64,000 bases of DNA from Chryseobacterium gallinarum (GTDB taxonomy: Bacteria > Bacteroidota > Bacteroidia > Flavobacteriales > Weeksellaceae): the NCBI RefSeq assembly GCF_001021975.1, contig NZ_CP009928.1, positions 744,001 through 808,000 on the forward strand. The letters are read 5' to 3'. Below the pieces are notes generated by a model. The model had not been told where the DNA came from. It made no database searches and was given only the letters and a program-made list of their open reading frames with translations. The position numbers were made by a program, and so were the translations under genes. Every line of letters begins with the position of its first letter. The first letter of the stretch is position 1. Shown here piece by piece: positions 25,707 to 35,176 of this stretch.

Positions 25707-27431
25707 TTAAACTTTATGCTGTAATACAATTTCCGAAACACTTTTCCCCTGGGGAATCATTGGAAACACATTGTGCTCTTTTCCTGTCATTACCTCCAGA
25801 AGAAAAGCTCCCTTATGATCAAGCATCTCATGAAGCGCCTCTTTCAGCTCTTCCCTCTGAGCTACTTTCCTTCCCTGAATTTCATATCCCTTTGCTACCT
25901 GAACAAAATCCGGACTCTGGATATCAACAGACGAATATCTTTCTTCATGAAACAGCTCCTGCCATTGCCTTACCATTCCCAGGTAACCATTATTAAGAAT
26001 TAAAATTTTCACATCAGAATGGTACTGCATAATGGTTCCCAACTCCTGGATATTCATCTGCGCTCCTCCATCTCCCATTACTGCGATAACGGGGCGCTTG
26101 TTTACAGCATAGGCAGCTCCTATGGCAGCCGGAAGGCAAAATCCCATCGTTCCCAATCCCCCACTGGTAATATTAGTCCGGGGATGATTAAACCGGGAAT
26201 ATCTGCAGGTGATCATCTGATGCTGTCCTACATCGGTTACAATAATAGCCTCACCGGCTGTTATCTCATTAAGATACCGGATGACTTCTCCCATGGTAAT
26301 CTCTCCCTCCAACGGATATAACTCTTTATTAATCAAGGTTGTACTTTCAATTTCAAAACACTCTTTAAATTTTTGATGCCAGGACCTGTATTGTTTTTCC
26401 TGTATCAGAAGAGTAAGCAGAGGTAATGTTTCCTTACAATTCCCAAGGACAGGCACATCTGCCTTTACATTCTTATTGATCTCAGCCTTATCAATATCCA
26501 GGTGAATAATTTTTGCCTGTTTAGCATATTCATCCAACCTTCCCGTAACACGGTCATCGAAACGCATTCCCACTGCAATCAGGACATCGCATTCATTGGT
26601 AAGGACATTGGGACCATAATTTCCGTGCATCCCTACCATCCCAACCGCCTGTGGATGATCCGTAGGGATTACCCCCATTCCCAATACCGTCCAGGCAACG
26701 GGAATCCCTGATTTTTCAGCAAATTCTAAAAATTCCTGTTCTGCTTTTCCCAGCATAATTCCCTGCCCGGCAATAATGAATGGTTTTTCCGCCCGGTTAA
26801 TCATCTCAGCTGCCTGGCTGATTCTTTCCATATCCGGAACAGGATCCGGCTTATAGCTTCTCAGTGTATGGCAGGGTTTATAGCCGTGATACAAAATATG
26901 TTGCAGCTGGGCATTTTTGGTAACATCAATCAATACCGGACCCGGACGTCCGGATTTTGCTATATAAAATGCTTTGGCTAAAACTTCAGGTAGCTCATGG
27001 GCATCTGCTACCTGGTAATTCCATTTGGTTACGGGACTTGTAATATTCATCACATCAATTTCCTGAAAGGCATCAGTTCCCAGCAGGTGTTCAAAAACCT
27101 GGCCTGTGATGCATACCAGAGGGGTATTATCCAGTAAAGCATCTGCCAGTCCTGTTACAAGGTTTGTTGCTCCGGGTCCGCTGGTTGCCAGTACAACGCC
27201 CACTTCTCCCGATGCTCTTGCCAATCCCTGTGCTGCATGTACTGCTGCCTGCTCATGGCGTACCAGGATATGTTCAAGCTTTCCCTGGTAATCATAAAGG
27301 GCATCATAAATAGGGATAATGGCACCTCCGGGATATCCGAAAACCGTTTTAACCCCTTCCTGCAGGAAGGATTCAAGGATGATCCTACTCCCGCTGGTTT
27401 CTGTTTTTGTAGATAGATTTAAATTCTTCAT
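25707..27431 (-). CDS. ilvB: Acetolactate synthase large subunit, biosynthetic
   Basis: A ThDP- and FAD-dependent enzyme making acetolactate or acetohydroxybutyrate for Val, Leu and Ile. The N-terminal Pyr domain has the catalytic Glu in HEQAAVHAAQGLARASG near 59-75. The FAD/DHON domain is in the middle. The C-terminal PP domain has the ThDP motif MGDGGAQMNIQELGTIMQYH near 454-473. The 574 residues are normal. The small subunit follows 16 bases later. The other ilv genes (ilvC, ilvD, ilvA) are not adjacent. Confidence 0.95.
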   Translation of the reverse strand: MKNLNLSTKTETSGSRIILESFLQEGVKTVFGYPGGAIIPIYDALYDYQGKLEHILVRHEQAAVHAAQGLARASGEVGVVLATSGPGATNLVTGLADALLDNTPLVCITGQVFEHLLGTDAFQEIDVMNITSPVTKWNYQVADAHELPEVLAKAFYIAKSGRPGPVLIDVTKNAQLQHILYHGYKPCHTLRSYKPDPVPDMERISQAAEMINRAEKPFIIAGQGIMLGKAEQEFLEFAEKSGIPVAWTVLGMGVIPTDHPQAVGMVGMHGNYGPNVLTNECDVLIAVGMRFDDRVTGRLDEYAKQAKIIHLDIDKAEINKNVKADVPVLGNCKETLPLLTLLIQEKQYRSWHQKFKECFEIESTTLINKELYPLEGEITMGEVIRYLNEITAGEAIIVTDVGQHQMITCRYSRFNHPRTNITSGGLGTMGFCLPAAIGAAYAVNKRPVIAVMGDGGAQMNIQELGTIMQYHSDVKILILNNGYLGMVRQWQELFHEERYSSVDIQSPDFVQVAKGYEIQGRKVAQREELKEALHEMLDHKGAFLLEVMTGKEHNVFPMIPQGKSVSEIVLQHKV

Positions 27432-27826
27432 GGTGTGTTTGTAAGATTATTCTGTTATACGGTTTTGGTGACCGATAACATGCAAGTTATTAGATAAGAG
27501 TATTTCGCACTTCTTCGTCAAAGGAATTATGCTTTGCCGGAGGAATACGTAGCCTGTATAAGAAATATACGATCTGAGTCAGTATAACTGAAAGGAATGT
27601 ATTGGTCAGTATTTATAATACATTCTAAAAGGAGTTTGGGGAATGAGGGAATTTATCATAATTTGTTTATTTGGTATGGTAAAGCTATAAAAAACAATTT
27701 AATTCACCAAAAAATGATATCATTTTTTATAAAAATCATATTACTTACACAATTATGACACAATCTTCAATAATAATAAATATTTATTGTTATTTATTTA
27801 CAATTTCAAGCAAAGAGTATTCAAAA
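27432..27826. other. Gene-free 395-base leader region of ilvB
   Basis: No gene is visible. It includes a perfect 20-bp palindrome AAAAAATGAT-ATCATTTTTT at 27709-27728 and a weak CAAAG/CTTTG hairpin near 27519-27536. I looked for a branched-chain-rich leader peptide on the minus strand. The best short frames (MINSLIPQTPFRMYYKY, MISFFGELNCFL) are not enriched for Ile, Leu or Val, so attenuation here is not supported. Confidence 0.4.
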
Positions 27827-27853
27827 AAAAACTGCGGAAATTCCGCAGTTTTT
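27827..27853 (-). terminator. Terminator of the second GG-leader peptide gene
   Basis: AAAACTGCGG and CCGCAGTTTT arms within 27827-27853, loop AAATT, T run on the minus strand. The peptide stop codon is six bases away. Confidence 0.85.
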
Positions 27854-27858
27854 CAATT

Positions 27859-28056
27859 TTACATTTCACGTTCTGCAGAACATGCTATATCCACTAAAAC
27901 CATTAGTTTACAACATTGCGGCAAAAGATAATAATCTTCGCATGACCGTGGCTGTCCCGGACCATAAGGTCCTGCAGGACAATATTCATAACATGTACCT
28001 ATTCCTCCACCCAATGATGTTAATTTGTTTCTGTTTAGCTTTTTTAAATTTTTCAT
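27859..28056 (-). CDS. GG-leader bacteriocin-like peptide, 65 aa, Cys-rich
   Basis: Starts MKNLKKLNRNKLTSLGGG, the same leader type as the peptide at 25055-25225 (MKNxKKL...GG). The core of about 47 residues has six Cys (GTCYEYC, SCEDYY, QCCKLM, ACSAE) and is different in sequence from the other one. It has its own terminator. The leader implies cleavage after the Gly-Gly and export by a peptidase-containing ABC transporter encoded elsewhere. The pair flanks ilvB and its small subunit, with no visible functional tie. Bioactivity is unproven. Confidence 0.75.
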   Translation of the reverse strand: MKNLKKLNRNKLTSLGGGIGTCYEYCPAGPYGPGQPRSCEDYYLLPQCCKLMVLVDIACSAEREM

Positions 28057-28207
28057 GGTATTTTTTTTTATAATTACTATTATAAATATAAGATTTTTAA
28101 CCCATTACCTTTACATTTATAAATGTATTTCTCATAAAAATGAAATATTATATATCCTTCCATACAATTTGTTATTTCAAAATAATTTGTACATTTGCTT
28201 CGTAACA

Positions 28208-28312
28208 ATGAACTTTTCAAGAAACATATCTGATATTTCTGCACTGAAATCCTTTATTTCAGGCATATCTTCTGTTTCTATTTTCACAACTACAACAATT
28301 ACTACCCCATAA
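28208..28312 (+). CDS. thrL: thr operon leader peptide (Thr/Ile attenuation)
   Basis: A 34-codon open frame ending 91 bases before thrA. Its last nine residues are FTTTTITTP: six Thr and one Ile, with five more Ile earlier (SRNISDISA, SFISGISSVSI). This matches by logic, not by sequence, the E. coli thr leader, in which stalling at Thr and Ile codons controls attenuation. The stop codon lies inside the loop of the first downstream hairpin. I infer ribosome-mediated control of thrABC by charged tRNA-Thr and tRNA-Ile. The symbol is functional and not based on sequence similarity. Confidence 0.8.
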   Translation: MNFSRNISDISALKSFISGISSVSIFTTTTITTP

Positions 28313-28393
28313 AGGGGTAAATTTTCACATATTATTCCGGTACCCTGTACTCTTTTTTTAAAGGGTCAACATTTCATTTTATCCAACCTTTAA
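28303..28393 (+). promoter_or_regulatory. Candidate attenuator region of the thr operon
   Basis: Mutually exclusive stems can be drawn. TACCCC (28303-28308) overlaps the last leader codons and pairs with GGGGTA (28314-28319). The same GGGTA can instead pair with TACCC at 28341-28345. ACCCT (28342-28346) can pair with AGGGT (28362-28366). TTAAAGG (28358-28364) can pair with CCTTTAA (28387-28393) just before thrA. The T run (28352-28359) lies inside the ACCCT/AGGGT loop and not after a stem, so no classical U-tract terminator is evident. Confidence 0.5.
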
Positions 28394-28403
28394 TAAATAA
28401 TTG

Positions 28404-30848
28404 ATGAAAATTTTAAAATTTGGCGGAACTTCCGTCGCCAGTTCACAGAATATCTTACTGACAGAAAATATAATTAAAAAAGAATCTGTCAAGAATAAAG
28501 TTGTAGTAATCGTATCTGCCCTTCACGGTGTTACAGACGGATTAATCAAGGCTGCAGAATACGCTTCGGTAAAAAATGAGTCTTATCTGTCCATACTTAA
28601 AGAACTTGAGGAAAAACATTTACAACTCGTTAAAGAGCTCCTTCCTGTTCCGGAACAGAGCTCGTGGTTAAGTTTCACTAAAAAACATTTCAATGATATA
28701 GAAGAGATATATAACGGTATTTTTGTATTGGGTGAACTCACAGACAGAATAAAAGATAAAATAGCTTCATATGGGGAACACCTGTCTTCCAGCATCATTT
28801 CAGCCAGGCTTCAGTATAAAGGGCTGGATTGTGTATGGATGAATTCTGCTGCTCTTATCAAAACAGATGGCCGTTTTACTAATGCAAAAGTTAATATTGC
28901 CCTTACTGAAAAAAATATACAGGAATTTCTGAAAAACCATAAAAACCAGGTGATCATAGGCCCCGGCTTTATTGCCCGGGATGAAAATGGGAATGCAACC
29001 ACATTAGGAAGAGGCGGTTCGGATTATACCGCTTCCCTTATTGCTGCCGCAATACATGCTGAAGAGCTACAGATCTGGACAGATGTAAGCGGGATGATGA
29101 CGGCTGATCCCAGGCTCGTTTCTCATGCTAAACCCATTTCTGAAATATCATACCATGAGGCAATGGAACTTTCCCATTTTGGCGCCAAGGTTCTTTATCC
29201 TCCTTCCATACAACCTGTCATGTCAAAAAATATTGACCTTACAATTAAAAATACCTTTGATCCTGAAGCTCCTGGAACATTGGTTTCTCATCATGTCAAA
29301 GTAGAAGATAAACAACAGTTGGCAGCAGGAATCTCCAACATGAGCAATATCGTCCTTCTTACTTTGGAAGGGAGCGGGATGGTAGGCATTCCGGGCATTT
29401 CAGCAAAGCTGTTCCAGTGTCTCAACCATGAAAATATTAATGTAATCCTGATTACCCAGGGATCCTCGGAGCATTCCATTACCATAGCAATTAACGAGAA
29501 GGAGAAAATTATTGCGGAAAATGCCATCAATTTATCTTTTGCAGATGATATTAATTTAAAAAGAATTGCTCCTGTAAAAATTGAAAACAAGCTTTCCATT
29601 GTTGCCTTAGTAGGCGAAAATATGAAAAACAGAAGCGGGGTAAGTGCCAGGATGTTTGGATGCCTGGGAAACAACGGAATCAATATCAGGGCTATTGCTC
29701 AAGGCTCCTCGGAGAGAAATATCAGCATTGTTATCTCAGAAAATGATAGTAAAAAAGCAGTGAATGTCCTTCATGAAGAATTTTTTGAATCTGAAATAAA
29801 GCAGGTACATCTTTACCTCTGCGGAACAGGGAATGTAGGTTCGAAACTTGTGCAGCAAATCTATGATCAGAACCCATATCTGAGAGAAAATTTATTAATT
29901 AACCTGAGAATTGCAGGTTTATCCAACAGCCGCAGGATGATCTTCGCTGACAAAGGAATTTCACGGGAGGAATATGACAACTGGGCTGCATATGGCCAGG
30001 AAGCTTCCATCAATGCATTTGCAGAAGAAATTATCTCCCGGAATTTAAGAAACTCTGTCTTTGTAGATATTACCGCGAGTTCCGAAATTCCTGAGATCTA
30101 TGAAAAACTGCTCAAAAGAAGCGTCAATATTGTTGCCTGCAATAAAATTGCAGCCTCATCCGGTTTTGAGCAGTATAAAACATTGAAAAACACTGCGAGA
30201 AACCATAGTTGTAACTTTTATTTTGAAACCAATGTGGGGGCAGGCCTTCCGGTAATAGGAACTATTAATGACCTGATTAAAAGCGGAGACAAAATCATCT
30301 CTATCGAAGCTGTATTAAGCGGAACATTAAATTTTGTATTCAATCATTATGATGGAAATAAAACATTTTCTGAAGTTGTAGCCCAGGCACAACGTGAAGG
30401 CTACACCGAGCCGGATCCAAGACTGGATTTATCAGGTACTGACGTAGCACGCAAGATCCTGATCCTGGCCAGGGAAGCCGGATATCCGCTTCAGTTTGAG
30501 GAAATTGAAAACATAAGTTTTCTGCCTGAAGCCTGTATGCAGGGAAGCGTAGAAAATTTTTATACAAAGCTCAGTGAACACGAAAGTCATTTTAAATCTT
30601 TATTCACCGCTGCCCAAAAAGAAGGTAAGATCTTAAAATACACAGCCGAATTTAAAAACGGAAAAGCAAAAGTGGGGCTGCAGCATATTGCTCCGGGGAG
30701 CGACCTGTTCCATCTTTACGGAAAAGACAATATTGTCATCTTCAAAACTTTGAGGTATTCCGAGCAACCATTAGTCGTAAAAGGTGCGGGAGCAGGTGCT
30801 GAAGTAACTGCCAGCGGCGTTTTTGCCGATATCATACGTTCTGTTTAA
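28404..30848 (+). CDS. thrA: Bifunctional aspartokinase / homoserine dehydrogenase
   Basis: An 814-residue fusion catalysing the first and third steps from aspartate to homoserine. The aspartokinase domain has KFGGTSVASSQN at the N-terminus and the GRGGSDYTASLIAAAI motif near 204-219. Two ACT-like regulatory repeats are at about 310-460 (VLLTLEGSGMVGIPG and IVALVGENMKNRSGV). The homoserine dehydrogenase domain starts near 468 with the Rossmann motif LCGTGNVGSKLV and carries VGAGLPVIGTINDL. ATG 28404 is preferred over the TTG one codon earlier. First gene of thrABC. Confidence 0.97.
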   Translation: MKILKFGGTSVASSQNILLTENIIKKESVKNKVVVIVSALHGVTDGLIKAAEYASVKNESYLSILKELEEKHLQLVKELLPVPEQSSWLSFTKKHFNDIEEIYNGIFVLGELTDRIKDKIASYGEHLSSSIISARLQYKGLDCVWMNSAALIKTDGRFTNAKVNIALTEKNIQEFLKNHKNQVIIGPGFIARDENGNATTLGRGGSDYTASLIAAAIHAEELQIWTDVSGMMTADPRLVSHAKPISEISYHEAMELSHFGAKVLYPPSIQPVMSKNIDLTIKNTFDPEAPGTLVSHHVKVEDKQQLAAGISNMSNIVLLTLEGSGMVGIPGISAKLFQCLNHENINVILITQGSSEHSITIAINEKEKIIAENAINLSFADDINLKRIAPVKIENKLSIVALVGENMKNRSGVSARMFGCLGNNGINIRAIAQGSSERNISIVISENDSKKAVNVLHEEFFESEIKQVHLYLCGTGNVGSKLVQQIYDQNPYLRENLLINLRIAGLSNSRRMIFADKGISREEYDNWAAYGQEASINAFAEEIISRNLRNSVFVDITASSEIPEIYEKLLKRSVNIVACNKIAASSGFEQYKTLKNTARNHSCNFYFETNVGAGLPVIGTINDLIKSGDKIISIEAVLSGTLNFVFNHYDGNKTFSEVVAQAQREGYTEPDPRLDLSGTDVARKILILAREAGYPLQFEEIENISFLPEACMQGSVENFYTKLSEHESHFKSLFTAAQKEGKILKYTAEFKNGKAKVGLQHIAPGSDLFHLYGKDNIVIFKTLRYSEQPLVVKGAGAGAEVTASGVFADIIRSV

Positions 30849-30859
30849 AAACAATAAAT

Positions 30860-31810
30860 ATGAAAAAAATAAAATTAAAAGTCCCGGCTACAGTAGCCAA
30901 TTTAGTATGTGGATTTGACATCCTCGGAATGGCCATCTACGAACCGTATGATGAAATGGAACTTGCCCTGACAGACTCTCCTGAAATTATTATCAGGCAC
31001 AAAGACCCGTTCGGGCTTCCTGAAGATCCATTGAAAAATGTAGCCGGTATCGTGCTTCTGAAAATACAGGAGCACCTTCAGCTTTCCACGGGTTTTGAGG
31101 TAACGATCCGGAAGCATATAAAACCCGGGAGCGGGCTCGGCTCCAGTGCGGCAAGTGCCGCAGGAGCCGCCTTCGGAGCCAATATTTTATTGGAAAACAT
31201 ATTGTCTAAAAATGAAATGATCCATTTTGCTATGTTTGGGGAAGAATTAGCCTCCGGGGTACGCCATGCGGATAATATTGCTCCCTGTATTTACGGAGGA
31301 ATTACCCTTGTAAAATCTACTGTTCCCCTTGATATTATTCCGCTGAATACTCCTGATTTATTTGTAACAGCTGTACACCCCCAGGTTGAAGTAAAGACTT
31401 CTGATTCAAGGCAGATTTTAAAGAAAACTGTTTCTTTAAAAAGCGCTGTGGAACAATGGGGAAATATTGCAGGACTTGTAGCCGGAATTCAGAAAAATGA
31501 TATTCCGCTTATCGGTAGAAGCCTTAACGATGTCATCATAGAGCCGATCCGAAGTATTTTAATTCCGCAATTTGATGAAATTAAAAGTAAAAGTTTGCAG
31601 TCCGGGGCATTGGGTGGAGGAATTTCAGGATCCGGCCCTTCAATTTTCATGCTCTCTGAAAAAAAGGAAACTGCAGAAAAAATAGCCCGTCTGATGAAAT
31701 CCATTTATGACAACATTGGCATTGAAAGCTATGTATACATTTCAAAAATAAATCCGAAAGGAATAGAGCTTATTGAAAACCAAATAAAAAAGACAGATGA
31801 AATATTATAA
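30860..31810 (+). CDS. thrB: Homoserine kinase
   Basis: A GHMP-family kinase, 316 residues. The ATP-binding PGSGLGSSAASAAGAAFGAN motif is at about 90-109, and the C-terminal glycine-rich GALGGGISGSGPSIFML near 251-267. Makes O-phosphohomoserine for ThrC. It follows thrA by 11 bases and overlaps thrC by 14 bases, so the genes are translationally coupled. Confidence 0.96.
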   Translation: MKKIKLKVPATVANLVCGFDILGMAIYEPYDEMELALTDSPEIIIRHKDPFGLPEDPLKNVAGIVLLKIQEHLQLSTGFEVTIRKHIKPGSGLGSSAASAAGAAFGANILLENILSKNEMIHFAMFGEELASGVRHADNIAPCIYGGITLVKSTVPLDIIPLNTPDLFVTAVHPQVEVKTSDSRQILKKTVSLKSAVEQWGNIAGLVAGIQKNDIPLIGRSLNDVIIEPIRSILIPQFDEIKSKSLQSGALGGGISGSGPSIFMLSEKKETAEKIARLMKSIYDNIGIESYVYISKINPKGIELIENQIKKTDEIL

Positions 31811-33110
31811 TTTAAAAGACCGTCAGGAAAAAGTCGGTTTTAAAACCGCAACAATAAAAGGACAAGGAAAAGAAAAAGGATTGTTTTTTCCGGAAAAGAT
31901 TCCTCAGTTTGAAAATAAATTCATTCAAAACCTTCACCGGCTCGCTGATGCTGAAATCGCTTATCAATGTATGAAAGATTTTGTCGGGGATGAAATTCCC
32001 GGGGAAATACTTCAAAAGATCGTTTCAGAAACAGTTAGCTTTGATATCCCTTTGAAAAAGATCAGCGAAAATATATCAATCCTGGAACTGTTCCACGGCC
32101 CCACTTTAGCTTTTAAAGATATCGGAGCGAGATTTATGAGCCGCTGCTTATCCTATTTCCTGAAAGATCGTCAAAAAAAAGTAACCGTTCTTGTTGCCAC
32201 TTCCGGTGATACCGGAGGTGCTGTTGCCCATGGTTTTTACAATATTCCGGAAATAGATGTAGTAATCCTATATCCCCAAAACAGGGTAAGCCCCGTTCAG
32301 GAGAAGCAACTTACAGCCTTAGGACAAAATATCTTTGCCCTGGAAGTAAACGGAAGTTTTGATGACTGTCAGAATCTTGTTAAGCAGGCCTTTTCAAATG
32401 AAGAAATCAATGACCGGTTATGGCTTACCTCAGCTAATTCTATTAATGTAGCCAGATGGCTTCCTCAACAAATCTACTATCTGCTTGCCTTAAAACAGTG
32501 GCAGCAACAGGAAAATGAGCGTCCTGTAATATGCGTTCCCAGTGGTAATTTTGGGAATATCTGTGCCGGGCTTCTTGCGCACTTCAGAGGCCTTCCTGTA
32601 GATCATTTTGTTGCGGCCTGCAACGCGAACGATTCTATCCCGAACTATTTAAAGACTCAGAATTTTAATCCACAGGAATCTGTTGCTACCCTTTCCAATG
32701 CTATGGACGTAGGAAATCCCAGTAACTTTGTAAGAATCCTGGAACTTTTCAGCCATCAATTTGATTCTTTAAAAAATAAAGTATCCGGATATTCTGTTGA
32801 TGATAAAGAAACGCTGGATACCATTACAAAAGTCTACGAAGAGTACAGATACATTCTCGAGCCTCACAGCGCAGTAGCATTTGCTGCCATGTTACAATAT
32901 CTGAATGAAAACCCTCATAAAAAAGGATTCATTTTAGGAACTGCCCATCCTGTGAAATTTCCTGAAGCGGTAGAGAAAGCAACCCGGACAAAAATTGAAA
33001 TCCCTGAATCTTTACATCAACTGATGATTAAAGAGAAAAAAACTGTCAAAATAAATTCAGACTTTGAAGAATTAAAACGATTTTTGCTTAATAAAAACGA
33101 AAAGCAATGA
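31797..33110 (+). CDS. thrC: Threonine synthase
   Basis: A PLP-dependent lyase turning O-phosphohomoserine into threonine; 437 residues. The PLP-lysine motif LAFKDIGARFMSRCL is near 101-115 (Lys104) and the phosphate-binding ATSGDTGGAVAHGF near 131-144. Its start lies inside the end of thrB, and it overlaps folB by four bases (ATGA). Confidence 0.96.
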   Translation: MKYYNLKDRQEKVGFKTATIKGQGKEKGLFFPEKIPQFENKFIQNLHRLADAEIAYQCMKDFVGDEIPGEILQKIVSETVSFDIPLKKISENISILELFHGPTLAFKDIGARFMSRCLSYFLKDRQKKVTVLVATSGDTGGAVAHGFYNIPEIDVVILYPQNRVSPVQEKQLTALGQNIFALEVNGSFDDCQNLVKQAFSNEEINDRLWLTSANSINVARWLPQQIYYLLALKQWQQQENERPVICVPSGNFGNICAGLLAHFRGLPVDHFVAACNANDSIPNYLKTQNFNPQESVATLSNAMDVGNPSNFVRILELFSHQFDSLKNKVSGYSVDDKETLDTITKVYEEYRYILEPHSAVAFAAMLQYLNENPHKKGFILGTAHPVKFPEAVEKATRTKIEIPESLHQLMIKEKKTVKINSDFEELKRFLLNKNEKQ

Positions 33111-33475
33111 GCAAAATATATCTTGAAGATGTAAAAATATATGCCTACCATGGGGTTTTGCCTGAAGAAAATAGTATAGGAACCTATTATATCTTAAATG
33201 CAGAACTCCACACAGACCTGTGGAAAGCTGCCGAATCTGACGATCTGAACGACACTATAAGTTATGCGGATATCAACGATATTCTTCATCAGGAAATGAA
33301 AATAAAATCGAAATTACTGGAGCATGTGGCAGGAAGAATAATCTCAAAAATTCACGAACGTTTTCCGCAAATTGATTACATTAAGCTTACAATTACCAAA
33401 ACAGCCCCTCCTATGCAGGGAGAAATGAAAGGAGCCAGTATTGAACTGGAAAAAGGTTTTAAACCGGAGCTTTAA
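33107..33475 (+). CDS. folB: Dihydroneopterin aldolase
   Basis: A 122-residue folate-pathway enzyme. It shows the family N-terminus IYLEDVKIYAYHGVLPEE and the active-site lysine region IDYIKLTITKTAPPM near 91-105. It overlaps thrC by ATGA, so it is in the thr operon; the link between Thr and folate synthesis is positional only. Confidence 0.93.
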   Translation: MSKIYLEDVKIYAYHGVLPEENSIGTYYILNAELHTDLWKAAESDDLNDTISYADINDILHQEMKIKSKLLEHVAGRIISKIHERFPQIDYIKLTITKTAPPMQGEMKGASIELEKGFKPEL

Positions 33476-33509
33476 AATGATTACTTTCGTTCCATAAAAA
33501 ACATTACAA

Positions 33510-34874
33510 TTGAAATTTTTAAAAATAGTACTTTTAGCAGCATTTATCAATACATTCGGACAGGCCGGTGTTGATAATCAATTAGCCGACTATAATTTTC
33601 CAAAGATCAAATCCAGCATTACCATGCCGGTAACGATTCCGCTTTCGGAGCTGAGTAATATGATCAATGCTTCCGTAAAAGACCTTATCTATCAGGATGA
33701 CTCTTATACGGATAACAATAATGACCAGTTTAAAGTAAAAGTCTGGAAAACAAGGCCAATCCGGCTGGTAGGAGGTACCAATCAGAATCTGCTGATAGAA
33801 GTTCCCCTGAAAATCTGGGCAGAAAAAGGAATCGGAACCTTAGGAGTCTATACCTACCAGAATACCACTTTTGAAACGGTAATGTCTTTTAATACAACCG
33901 TTAATTTCAGAAACAACTGGACAATCACTACTTCTACCAGACCCAACGGCTTCAGATGGGTCACAAAACCCGTTCTGGATTATGGAAGAATACAAATTCC
34001 CATTACGCCTGTTGTTGAGAAAAGCCTGAGGGAGCAGCAAGAGAAATTTTGTAAAACAATTGACCAGCAGATGGCTACTCAATTAAATTTTCAGCAATAT
34101 GCCGTAATGGCCTGGAATACATTCTTACAGCCTTTTAATATTTCGGAGGAATACAATACCTGGCTCAAAATAAGCCCTGTTGGTGTTAACCTTACTCCTT
34201 TAAAATTTTATGGGAATCAGATTAATACTACCCTCGGTATTGATATCTATTCTGAGACTTTTACAGGAAGTAAACCCGCAGCTTCTTCACCGGTAACCAC
34301 AGCAGCCAATTTCAATTTCTCTCCTACCGTAGCTGACAATTTTATTTTACAGACTACTGCCAATATCCCTTTTACAGAAGCCAGTAATATGGCCAGAAAA
34401 ACATTCCTGAATAAGGAATTTGACATCAGGGATTCAAAAGTAAAGGTAACTGATGTCAGGGTCTATGGTATAGACAGCAGAATTGTGATTGAAGCCCAGA
34501 CCGAAGGATATATTAAAGGTACATCCATTATTTCAGGAATACCGGTGTATGATGAAACCAAAAGGAAAATCGTCCTGTCCGATACCAAATTTAAGCTAAA
34601 GACAACCAATATCTTACAAAAAACAGCCTCTCTGCTGTTTCAGGGAAAAATTGTAAAAATGATTGAAGAAGAATATGGTATTCCAACCCAGGAATTGGAA
34701 GAAACTTCCAGAAAAAGTATCGAAGATGCTTTTAATAAGGAATATTATAAAGGATTAAAGATGAGTGGAAAAGTTTTCAATCTTAAACCCGGCAAAATCC
34801 TTATGAACAATACAGGGATCACTGCTGTGATTAACACCAATGCCGCATTGAAACTTGTGGTCAACGGATTCTAA
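33510..34874 (+). CDS. DUF4403-family protein, exported
   Basis: A 454-residue protein of the DUF4403 family. It begins at TTG 33510 with a signal-like MKFLKIVLLAAFINTFGQ and contains two internally similar halves (MPVTIPLSELSNMINASVKD near 39-58; TTANIPFTEASNMARKTFLN near 288-307). The halves resemble tubular lipid-binding (SMP/BPI-like) folds by general layout, but this is not proven. Function unknown; likely periplasmic or outer-membrane associated. It follows folB by 34 bases and may be its operon partner. Confidence 0.75.
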   Translation: MKFLKIVLLAAFINTFGQAGVDNQLADYNFPKIKSSITMPVTIPLSELSNMINASVKDLIYQDDSYTDNNNDQFKVKVWKTRPIRLVGGTNQNLLIEVPLKIWAEKGIGTLGVYTYQNTTFETVMSFNTTVNFRNNWTITTSTRPNGFRWVTKPVLDYGRIQIPITPVVEKSLREQQEKFCKTIDQQMATQLNFQQYAVMAWNTFLQPFNISEEYNTWLKISPVGVNLTPLKFYGNQINTTLGIDIYSETFTGSKPAASSPVTTAANFNFSPTVADNFILQTTANIPFTEASNMARKTFLNKEFDIRDSKVKVTDVRVYGIDSRIVIEAQTEGYIKGTSIISGIPVYDETKRKIVLSDTKFKLKTTNILQKTASLLFQGKIVKMIEEEYGIPTQELEETSRKSIEDAFNKEYYKGLKMSGKVFNLKPGKILMNNTGITAVINTNAALKLVVNGF

Positions 34875-35016
34875 AAACGAAGAGAAAGCATGTAACAATT
34901 AACAGACATGATAGCTGGAGTAAGAAAAGAGTTATAATCGTAAAAAATTATTATTCTGAAAAACAGACAAAAAGCAAAATCGAGGAACTCAGAAGGAAAG
35001 AAATTCTCTAAAAACT

Positions 35017-35046
35017 TTTGTTCATAAAGAATTTTTGTTATATTTG
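35017..35046 (+). promoter_or_regulatory. Promoter of tRNA-Cys
   Basis: TTTG at 35017-35020, an 18-base spacer and a perfect -7 box TATATTTG at 35039-35046, 23 bases before the tRNA. Confidence 0.75.
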
Positions 35047-35069
35047 CACACCTCAAAAATGGTAAACAG

Positions 35070-35140
35070 GGTACTTTGGCCGAGTGGCTAGGCAGTGGTC
35101 TGCAACACCATCTACAGCGGTTCGAATCCGCTAGGTACCT
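35070..35140 (+). tRNA. tRNA-Cys (anticodon GCA)
   Basis: A 71-base cloverleaf. The acceptor stem GGTACTT pairs with AGGTACC; discriminator base is T (U73), as expected for tRNA-Cys. The D arm is GCC..GGC. The anticodon loop CTGCAAC in a stem GTGGT/ACCAT gives GCA. The T arm is GCGG-TTCGAAT-CCGC. The 3' CCA is not encoded. Confidence 0.95.
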
Positions 35141-35148
35141 CACCAAAA

Positions 35149-35176
35149 ACCTCTAATTTACGTTAGAGGTTTTTTT
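35149..35176 (+). terminator. Terminator of tRNA-Cys
   Basis: ACCTCTAA at 35149-35156 pairs with TTAGAGGT at 35163-35170, followed by seven T. Confidence 0.88.

Noticed and set aside
27432..27826. Leader peptide and attenuator for ilvB
   Set aside because: Short minus-strand frames are not enriched in Val, Leu or Ile, unlike the clear Thr/Ile leader before thrA.
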